Assembly (NCBI GenBank): GCA_964465145.1 | Contig: CAYXJR010000151.1 | Coordinates: forward strand, 1-5,825 | DNA: 5,825 nucleotides | Direction: 5' to 3' | DNA from: JAUVKA01 sp964465145 | GTDB taxonomy: Bacteria; Bacteroidota; Bacteroidia; Bacteroidales; UBA12481 | Part shown: piece by piece, positions 1 to 5,442 of the stretch | Layout: each line of letters begins with the position of its first letter | How positions within the stretch are numbered: the first letter of the stretch is position 1 | Position numbers and translations under genes: made by a program | Notes under the pieces: generated by a model | The model's database searches: none | Seen by the model: the letters and a program-made list of their open reading frames with translations, nothing else | Told to the model about the DNA's origin: nothing

Positions 1-845
1 GCTTCACTTTGATAGAACTCTTGGTGGTCATTGCGGTTATCGGCTTGCTGGCCAGCATTGTTATTGTCAACCTGACCGGCACCAGAAGTAAAGCCAATAT
101 TGCCAGAGGCTTGCAGTTCAGCCAGTCCATTCACCATGCCTTGGGAGCTTATGCCGTAGGTGTCTGGAGTTTTAACGAAGGGTCGGGAACAACTGCTTAT
201 GACGCTTCCGGTTACGGCAACAACGGAACTTTGACCAACGGCCCTGTCTGGAAATGTGTTGACACTCCTTCAGGTAGTGGTTGTGCTCTCCAGTTTGATG
301 GGGTGAATGATTATGTGGATTGCGGAAATAATGCAAGTTTGAATCCTACCACTGCTATTACTATGGAAGCGTGGGTTAAATTCAATACCTTAAGCAGTAT
401 CAGAACAATAGCGTCAACTTTTGAAGCTGGAGGATACGGACTTTCATTTAATGAAGATACTTATCCTAATAAAATAGTTTTTCTGGTACGTGTTGGCGGT
501 TCTTATAGATATGGAGTTTCTAATGATACGCCTAATATTTCAAAATGGTATCATTTAGTTGGCACATATGATGGAACAATTGTAAAACTTTATATAAATG
601 GACTTTTACAAACTTTCGTAACCAATATTAGCGGTGTGATACAAAATTCTATACATACTTTTCAAATTGCTTCCAATCCTCCAGGGAGTAATTTTTTCAG
701 TGGCTCTATAGACGAAGTTCGTATCTACGAAAAAGCTCTGGAAACAACCCAGGTAGAATCTCTCTATTATGCCGGTTTGGACAGCCTACTGACCAGGGGT
801 TTAATGGATAAAGAGGAATATCAGGAAAGATTGGTCAAAAAATAA
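1..845 (+). CDS. Type IV prepilin-like protein with C-terminal LamG domain (5' end outside window)
   Basis: A pilin-like surface protein whose globular head is a LamG/concanavalin-like lectin fold, so it probably displays a sugar- or ligand-binding domain on a pilus or pseudopilus. The reading frame is open to the left edge. The first two bases complete what is probably the Gly codon before the prepilin peptidase site, followed by mature residues FTLIELLVVIAVIGLLASIV with the conserved Glu5. The real start, with its short basic leader, is therefore upstream; the TTG at position 9 is only Leu3 of the mature chain. The mature protein is about 280 residues: hydrophobic helix 1-24, amphipathic helix to about 50, then LamG at about 53-243 (GVWSFNEGSGT, LQFDGVNDYV, MEAWVKF, WYHLVGTYDG, LYINGLL, SGSIDEVRIY). 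A short charged C-terminal helix follows (SLYYAGLDSLLTRGLM...). Cys85, Cys94 and Cys107 could form a disulfide. This pilin-LamG architecture is, as I recall, common in Parcubacteria. The ligand is unknown. Confidence 0.93.
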   Translation, partial: FTLIELLVVIAVIGLLASIVIVNLTGTRSKANIARGLQFSQSIHHALGAYAVGVWSFNEGSGTTAYDASGYGNNGTLTNGPVWKCVDTPSGSGCALQFDGVNDYVDCGNNASLNPTTAITMEAWVKFNTLSSIRTIASTFEAGGYGLSFNEDTYPNKIVFLVRVGGSYRYGVSNDTPNISKWYHLVGTYDGTIVKLYINGLLQTFVTNISGVIQNSIHTFQIASNPPGSNFFSGSIDEVRIYEKALETTQVESLYYAGLDSLLTRGLMDKEEYQERLVKK

Positions 846-943
846 AATCCGGATATCCAGTTAAGTCAGCAAAAGGCAATAATCATCGCCCAAAAGTGAA
901 ATTCGATTCTGGACCATTAGCTTCATCCCCTGTAATAGGAAAC

Positions 944-974
944 TTGAAAAAATAACATATTTCTAATCGATAAC
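944..974 (+). promoter_or_regulatory. Weak candidate promoter upstream of the 984-residue gene
   Basis: The 169-base gap between the two plus-strand genes contains TTGAAA at 944-949 (five of six matches to the sigma-70 -35 box). GATAAC at 969-974 (four of six to the -10 box) follows with a long 19-base spacer. The gap is AT-rich and shows no terminator hairpin after the prepilin gene, so the downstream gene could equally be read from the upstream transcript. No other structure was seen in the gap. Treat this as a guess. Confidence 0.2.
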
Positions 975-1014
975 AAAAAGTACGCTTGCTTATTAAACTT
1001 CATATCGGAAAATA

Positions 1015-3969
1015 ATGTTGCTAAAATCGCTCAACTTAGGTTATCATAAATGGGTATCTGTTTTTCTGACATTACTTTTATCTTTTCAAATTATAAGCGG
1101 AATAATTTTATTTATCCCACCGCCAAGGCAAGCTGATGCGTCATCCATAACTTGGAACTTCTCAAATTCTTCTGATTATATTTTTGATGATACAAAAATT
1201 GAGTTTTCTGCCGGACAAGCTCAATTAAAAGTAACGAGTTCACCTGCTTGGTTTGACGTATCATGGAAATATCGGAAAAAAATTACAATTGATCATACAA
1301 AGGTGAGTGCGGATTTAATGGATTTCCCAATTCTTATTTCTCGAATTGACTCGGACTGGAAAGATACGGGCAACGGAGGATATGTAGGACAATCTGATGG
1401 TGGCGATTTTGTTTTTACCTCTTCGGATGGGACAACAACGCTCAACTACGAAATCGAAAAATATACCAATACGAGTGGAGAATTAGTGGCTTGGGTTAAA
1501 CTGCCCGCAATCTCCTCTATCTCTGATACCGATGTATATATTTACTATGGAAATTCCTCAGTTGTGGATCAGCAGAATATTACGAATGTTTGGGATTCGA
1601 ATTATGCTATGGTGCAGCATCTGAAAGATACTACAACCTCCAGTATCACTGACAGTACTGCTAATGCAAATAATGGCACAAAAAAAGCGTCTAACGAGCC
1701 AGTTGAGACGGCTGGGAAAATCAACAAAAGCCAATCCTTTGATGATATTGATGATTACATTGCGCTTCCTAAAATAGGAATGTCTGAGTTTAACCAAGTG
1801 GCCCAATCTCCAGATTTGGGTATTCATCAAGGGATTGCCACAGACGGAATCTATTATTACCTATTTCATACTTCATTTATTAAAAAAACAGATTTGAATT
1901 GGAACCAAGTCGCGATCAATAATAGTGTGAATACCGAATCAGGCAGTGGTCATGTAGGTGACGGTTCTTATTACAATGGCAAATTATATGTACCAACAGA
2001 TAATTGGACGAGTTGTTCAAGTTTTAATCCTGTTAAGATTTCGATATGGAACGCTTCAGATTTGTCTTTTGTGGAAACTCGTGACATTTCCGCGCAAGGA
2101 CATGAGGCATCAAGTGTGTATGTAGATGGAGATACGGGGATATTATATGTTAGTAGCTATTGCGATGGTAGTAAAATATGGAAATATTCTCTAACAGATT
2201 TATCTTATATAGGGTCTATATCCCTAAGTTCATCTCTCGTAAATGCACAGGGTATTGCAAAAAATGGTAATTATTTTTACATATCAGCTGGCGGAACTAA
2301 CGTATATAAAGTGGCTCTCGATGGTACTGTGCAGGGAATCATTTATACCGGTATAAATGAGGGTATTGATTATTATCAAGGTAACTTATATGGGTTAAAT
2401 GATGCTGGAAGTGGCAATAGTTTTGTCTATACTCTCGCACAAAGAAGCAGTAAGGCAGTTACAGTATCTATGTGGGTAAATATACCTTATTTACCATCCG
2501 AAATAACAAATAGTTTTATGAGATTTGCATGGACAGATGATGATAGTTTTGCAGTTTTTTATCGGAAATCGCCAGCTCAATTAGAGTTTAAGCTCACTAC
2601 TACGCAAGGCAACAACCCTCGCCCAATAGTCCTTCAAGCTCAATTAGTTAAGGACCAATGGGTTTATATTTCTGCTGTTTACGATGGCTTAAATGCGCAA
2701 ATCTATGTGAATGGTGTGCTCAAAAATTCTATCGTAAGAGACGGGACATATCTTTCATCAACTTGGAACTGGTATATAGGTAGTAATGTTGCCACCACCA
2801 GTTTCAATGGCTCTGTCGACGAGGTTCGTATTTCTAGTATTGCCAGATCAATTGAGTGGCTTTCTACGGAATATAATAACCAAAATTCTCCATCGACTTT
2901 TTATTCCGTTGATTCTCAAATCGTTCCATACGATACCAATACTCCAACTATTCAACCATTAATAACACAGGGATTTACTTCTTTATGGGGTTTTACCGAA
3001 ACAGCCACCAAAAACGGCGGAGAGATTAAATATCAAATTAGCAATGATGCTGGAAGCACTTGGTATTGGTATAATTCCGGCTGGACAACTACTGCTTCGG
3101 GATATTCTGAAGCAAATACTGCGACAGATATAAATGAAAATATATCCTCGTTTCCGGTCGGTAACGGATCGTTTTTGTTTAAGGCTTATCTGAACTCTGA
3201 CGGTGGACAGTTTGTCCAACTTAACGACATTGACTTATCCTATATATATGATGTTACCGCTCCCTCCGCGTTCACTCTGTCCTCACCCACCGACAATTTT
3301 TCAGTTTCAGCCATGCCGACTTTCTCTTGGAACGCTTCTACCGACTCAGAATCAGGATTGGCAAAATACCAACTTTACCTAGACGGTAATTTATACAGAG
3401 ATGATATCAGTTCCAGTACTACCTCAGCAAGTCCCAGCCAACCTTTGTCTTGTGAAAGTCACACTTGGTATGTCAAGGCAGTGGATAAGGCCGGAAATTC
3501 AACTCAATCAGATTCAACATTCACGTTCAATATCGTCTGCGGCATACCGGGACAAAAAACAATAGCCAAACCTGTCTTTACGATGACAACCGCAGAAATC
3601 AGAGCAAAGATTGCTGAAATCACGGAAGCGATTCTTCAGCTTAAGCTTCTTTTGGCGGAAATGGACAAAACCGGGAAAACATACTCGGGAATTTCGTCTG
3701 GATTCACATTTGATAAAAATCTTGAGTATGGCCAGACGTCAGACGAGATCAAATATTTGCAGATCATCTTAAAACAGGAAGTCGGACCGCCGACTTATCC
3801 GGAAAATGTTTCGGCTACCGGCTGGTTCGGCTCGGTAACTAAAAGCTCGGTGATTGAATTCCAAGAAAAATATGCTTCCGAAATTCTTGCCCCTTGGAAT
3901 CTAACAGAAGGCACCGGCTTTGTCGGCAGAACCACTTTAGCGAAGCTTAACGAATTGTTAAAGCGGTAG
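1015..3969 (+). CDS. Secreted multidomain surface protein: DUF2341, split LamG, propeller-like insert, Ig-like module, peptidoglycan-binding-like tail
   Basis: A large exported protein, probably an adhesin or carbohydrate-binding surface protein held to the cell wall by its C-terminus. The ATG at 1015 has only a weak GGAAAA upstream, but it gives a sound signal sequence: basic start, hydrophobic core about 14-35, and likely cleavage after ADA at residue 42. Domains in order: DUF2341 at about 78-182 (WFDVSWKYRKKITID ... DVYIYYGNSS). The first LamG strands follow at about 196-252 (STANANNGT, SFDDIDDYIALP). A propeller-like insertion of short DG/YV repeats covers about 255-478. LamG then resumes at about 479-630 (VTVSMWVN, WVYISAVYDG, IYVNGVL, FNGSVDEVRI). 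A beta module covers about 645-746 and an Ig/FN3-like module about 748-842 (SAFTLSSPTD ... WYVKAVDKAGNST). A short helix lies at 858-885, and a PG-binding-like domain at about 897-984 (YGQTSDEIKYLQ, TGWFGSVTKSSVIEFQEKYA). No catalytic motif was seen. Such architectures are, from memory, typical of Parcubacteria. Base composition differs strongly between domains. Confidence 0.93.
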   Translation: MLLKSLNLGYHKWVSVFLTLLLSFQIISGIILFIPPPRQADASSITWNFSNSSDYIFDDTKIEFSAGQAQLKVTSSPAWFDVSWKYRKKITIDHTKVSADLMDFPILISRIDSDWKDTGNGGYVGQSDGGDFVFTSSDGTTTLNYEIEKYTNTSGELVAWVKLPAISSISDTDVYIYYGNSSVVDQQNITNVWDSNYAMVQHLKDTTTSSITDSTANANNGTKKASNEPVETAGKINKSQSFDDIDDYIALPKIGMSEFNQVAQSPDLGIHQGIATDGIYYYLFHTSFIKKTDLNWNQVAINNSVNTESGSGHVGDGSYYNGKLYVPTDNWTSCSSFNPVKISIWNASDLSFVETRDISAQGHEASSVYVDGDTGILYVSSYCDGSKIWKYSLTDLSYIGSISLSSSLVNAQGIAKNGNYFYISAGGTNVYKVALDGTVQGIIYTGINEGIDYYQGNLYGLNDAGSGNSFVYTLAQRSSKAVTVSMWVNIPYLPSEITNSFMRFAWTDDDSFAVFYRKSPAQLEFKLTTTQGNNPRPIVLQAQLVKDQWVYISAVYDGLNAQIYVNGVLKNSIVRDGTYLSSTWNWYIGSNVATTSFNGSVDEVRISSIARSIEWLSTEYNNQNSPSTFYSVDSQIVPYDTNTPTIQPLITQGFTSLWGFTETATKNGGEIKYQISNDAGSTWYWYNSGWTTTASGYSEANTATDINENISSFPVGNGSFLFKAYLNSDGGQFVQLNDIDLSYIYDVTAPSAFTLSSPTDNFSVSAMPTFSWNASTDSESGLAKYQLYLDGNLYRDDISSSTTSASPSQPLSCESHTWYVKAVDKAGNSTQSDSTFTFNIVCGIPGQKTIAKPVFTMTTAEIRAKIAEITEAILQLKLLLAEMDKTGKTYSGISSGFTFDKNLEYGQTSDEIKYLQIILKQEVGPPTYPENVSATGWFGSVTKSSVIEFQEKYASEILAPWNLTEGTGFVGRTTLAKLNELLKR

Positions 3970-4001
3970 GATAATTCCACACCACTCTTTTCTTTATGTT
4001 G

Positions 4002-4024
4002 AGCGGCCAATAGCCGCTTTTATT
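4002..4024 (+). terminator. Rho-independent terminator of the plus-strand gene
   Basis: A perfect 6-bp stem AGCGGC/GCCGCT (4002-4007 with 4013-4018) has a five-base loop CAATA, and the run TTTTATT follows at 4018-4024. It starts 32 bases after the stop codon at 3969. The T-rich tail is on the plus strand only, so it ends the plus-strand transcript and not the convergent minus-strand one. Confidence 0.78.
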
Positions 4025-4029
4025 GTCAG

Positions 4030-4045
4030 AAAAGGTTCCCGAACC
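4030..4045 (-). terminator. Possible weak terminator of the minus-strand gene row
   Basis: Read on the minus strand, GGTTCGGGAACC (4045-4034) can form a stem of four to five pairs with a very small loop. TTTTC follows immediately (4033-4029). It lies about 27 bases beyond the TAA of the last minus-strand gene, the right place for a terminator, but the stem is short and probably not strong alone. Confidence 0.3.
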
Positions 4046-4071
4046 AAAATAATTGTCCCTGGCACGTGTTT

Positions 4072-4329
4072 TTACCTCATCAGCAGCATCTTGCGCGCTT
4101 CAATAAAACCTTTTGCTGACAAGCGGTAGAAATAAACCCCACTCGGGAAACCTGTTCCGTCCCAGGATACCCGATGCTGGCCGGCTCCTTTTGGCTCGTC
4201 GGTCAAAACAGATATCTGTTGGCCGAGAGAGTTGAAGACAGCCAAGGTAACATGAGAATCTTCGGGCAGACTGAAAGCGATCTGGGTTATCGGGTTGAAA
4301 GGATTGGGATAATTCTGGGAGAGAGTGAA
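4072..4329 (-). repeat. Sorting-tail coding repeat, copy 1
   Basis: These 258 bases encode the last 85 residues plus the stop of the final minus-strand gene. They align without any gap, at an offset of exactly 720 bases, with 4792-5049. By hand count 52 of 85 residues are identical (61%). The longest shared block I saw is CGGGTTGAAAGGATTGGG on the plus strand (4291-4308 and 5011-5028), which encodes the PNPFNP turn. This is a diverged gene-tail duplication, not a recent exact repeat. Confidence 0.85.
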
Positions 4330-4743
4330 TGCTGTAGGGATACCAGATTCTTCCTCCACAGCGACCTCTTCATCCAGAAGAGTTATTTCCACGGTCATGA
4401 AGAGGTCGTTGAACTTGACGATGCAGAAATATACACCGGCGGGAAATCCGGACGTGTCCCAAACTACCGAGTACCTACCCGCGTCACACATCACTGAGTC
4501 CATTAACGTGGCAACCTTTTCTTTGTCCGCGTTGAAGATATCAACCGAAACAATACCGGCTGCATGAATGGCAAAATCAATAGTAATGGGCATCGGGATG
4601 TTCTGTTCAATTGTGAATCCAGGTGGTGAATCTAGTGGCAATTCCGGGTTTTGGCTGAATACTGCGGTTGAAGAAAACACAACAACCGCCATGACATTCG
4701 CCAGAAAACAGGCGAGCACTCTTGATTTCAACAGAGTTCTCAT
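4072..4743 (-). CDS. Small exported protein made of two tandem T9SS-tail / FlgD-Ig-like domains
   Basis: I chose the ATG at 4743 (223 residues). AAGAGGG lies seven bases upstream (4757-4751), and the start gives a clean signal peptide: MRTLLKSR, a hydrophobic core, and likely cleavage near VFS-Q at 30. A TTG at 4782 would add 13 residues with no ribosome site and spoil the signal. Residues 139-223 match the type IX secretion system type A sorting tail: FTLSQNYPNPFNP, VFNSLGQ, WDGTGFPSGVYFYRL, RKMLLMR. In the family, this tail is recognised by the T9SS at the outer membrane and usually removed on cell-surface attachment. Residues 43-123 are a diverged copy of the same fold (FTIEQNIPMP, FNADKEKV, WDTSGFPAGVYF) that lacks the PNPFNP turn. 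An acidic linker (about 124-133) joins them. No cargo domain remains, so the first copy may be the cargo or the protein may be a remnant. It is last in the row, 48 bases after the preceding gene. Confidence 0.88.
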   Translation of the reverse strand: MRTLLKSRVLACFLANVMAVVVFSSTAVFSQNPELPLDSPPGFTIEQNIPMPITIDFAIHAAGIVSVDIFNADKEKVATLMDSVMCDAGRYSVVWDTSGFPAGVYFCIVKFNDLFMTVEITLLDEEVAVEEESGIPTAFTLSQNYPNPFNPITQIAFSLPEDSHVTLAVFNSLGQQISVLTDEPKGAGQHRVSWDGTGFPSGVYFYRLSAKGFIEARKMLLMR

Positions 4744-4750
4744 ATCTTTT

Positions 4751-4757
4751 CCCTCTT
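4751..4757 (-). promoter_or_regulatory. Ribosome binding site deciding the ATG at 4743
   Basis: On the minus strand AAGAGGG (4757-4751) stands seven bases before ATG 4743-4741. It contains the GAGG core and is the reason for preferring this start over the in-frame TTG at 4782, which has no purine-rich site at the right distance. Confidence 0.65.
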
Positions 4758-4791
4758 TGAGAAGGGATTGATTCACAAACAAGTCGATTTA

Positions 4792-5049
4792 TTACTTCAT
4801 CAGCAACATTTTACGTGTCTCTACACAGCCCTCCGTTGCCAGACGATAGAAATAGACTCCGCTTGGAAAACCAGCAGCATCCCATGCAGCTTGGTAGCTG
4901 CCAGCTTCTTTTCTCTCATCAACCAGAGTGACTGCCTTCTGGCCGAGGGCGTTAAAGACCGTCAGGGTAATATAGGAGTTTTCTGGAAGATGGAAACTGA
5001 TTTCCGTCCGCGGGTTGAAAGGATTGGGGTGGTTCTGGAAGAGGGCAAA
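4792..5049 (-). repeat. Sorting-tail coding repeat, copy 2
   Basis: Partner of the repeat at 4072-4329, encoding the last 85 residues plus the stop of the neighbouring gene. The two genes share only this tail; their N-terminal halves are unrelated. That fits a shared secretion signal attached to different passengers. Confidence 0.85.
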
Positions 5050-5427
5050 AACTTCAGGAATAATTGATCCCCCTTCGCCATCTTCAACATAAACTCCCCC
5101 ATTGATCTCCTCTGGAAAAGTCAGAGCTACCTTGTAGGTGGACCCTGCCCTGTTGATTATCAGCCTTCTTGACTGAGCAAGCTCATTTGCCAAATTGTTA
5201 AAAGACGCGGGGACCCCGGTCAAACCGGAAGCATATATCGTATTTGAATACTGAACGATAATTCGAGGTTTTACCACGCTTCCGATGCTTTTCAACTGTT
5301 CCGAGACCTCCAAATTCGCTCCCCACTGGGCATCGGCCCCGTTTATGACAATCTCCGATGCGTTGACCGGTGAGACATGTATGGAAAGCAAAAACAAAAA
5401 CACCCGTGAGATTACTTTAAAAATCAT
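4792..5427 (-). CDS. Exported protein with unrecognised N-terminal domain and T9SS type A sorting tail
   Basis: I chose the ATG at 5427 (211 residues), because AAGGGAG lies eight bases upstream. The in-frame GTG at 5436 overlaps that site. The signal peptide is about residues 1-23 (MIFKVISRVFLFLLSIHV..., likely cut after VNA). Residues about 24-115 form a domain I cannot name: VINGADAQWGANLEVSEQLK, then KPRIIVQYSNTIYASGL, then a stretch with NNLANELAQSRRLIINRAG and a strand YKVALTFPEE. It looks mixed alpha/beta and has no Cys or obvious active-site motif. After a Gly/Glu-rich linker (about 110-123) comes the sorting tail at 127-211 (FALFQNHPNPFNP, TVFNALGQ, WDAAGFPSGVYFYRL, RKMLLMK). The passenger should therefore be passed through an outer membrane by a type IX system, if the host has one. 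The gene begins 15 bases after the upstream stop and sits 48 bases before the next start, so it is probably part of one operon. Confidence 0.88.
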   Translation of the reverse strand: MIFKVISRVFLFLLSIHVSPVNASEIVINGADAQWGANLEVSEQLKSIGSVVKPRIIVQYSNTIYASGLTGVPASFNNLANELAQSRRLIINRAGSTYKVALTFPEEINGGVYVEDGEGGSIIPEVFALFQNHPNPFNPRTEISFHLPENSYITLTVFNALGQKAVTLVDERKEAGSYQAAWDAAGFPSGVYFYRLATEGCVETRKMLLMK

Positions 5428-5435
5428 TGCAATCA

Positions 5436-5442
5436 CTCCCTT
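5436..5442 (-). promoter_or_regulatory. Ribosome binding site deciding the ATG at 5427, next to the upstream stop
   Basis: On the minus strand AAGGGAG (5442-5436) directly follows the TAG stop of the upstream gene (5445-5443) and precedes ATG 5427-5425 by eight bases. This spacing rules against the overlapping GTG at 5436 and suggests that ribosomes ending the upstream gene help start this one. Confidence 0.65.

Noticed and set aside
846..1014. Small RNA or riboswitch in the gap between the plus-strand genes
   Set aside because: The gap is AT-rich with only the 8-base palindrome GGATATCC at 851-858; no extended stem, conserved motif or terminator is visible.
1558..1830. Open frame on the minus strand inside the long plus-strand gene
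   Set aside because: It lies wholly inside a well-supported DUF2341/LamG coding region; its translation has no recognisable domain or start signal.
2983..3219. Second minus-strand open frame inside the long gene
   Set aside because: It is fully covered by the plus-strand beta-module coding sequence. The low-complexity Ser/Ile-rich translation is an antisense shadow.
1..3969. Diversity-generating retroelement or phase-variation target in the LamG proteins
   Set aside because: I saw no reverse transcriptase, no template/variable repeat pair, no C-type lectin target domain and no long homopolymer or short tandem repeat suited to slippage.
3795..4010. Minus-strand open frame over the end of the long gene and its terminator
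   Set aside because: It overlaps the clearly conserved PG-binding-like tail and starts inside the terminator hairpin region.
4174..4771. Several plus-strand open frames opposite the sorting-tail genes
   Set aside because: They are antisense to a gene with signal peptide, ribosome site and family motifs; none shows a domain of its own.
4744..4782. Upstream TTG start for the last minus-strand gene
   Set aside because: It has no ribosome site, and it puts charged residues before the signal peptide; ATG at 4743 has a well-spaced AAGAGGG.
4768..5067. Plus-strand open frame of about 100 codons opposite the second tail gene
   Set aside because: It is antisense to the conserved tail. The similar open stretch opposite the other tail is explained by the repeat itself, not by a conserved antisense protein.
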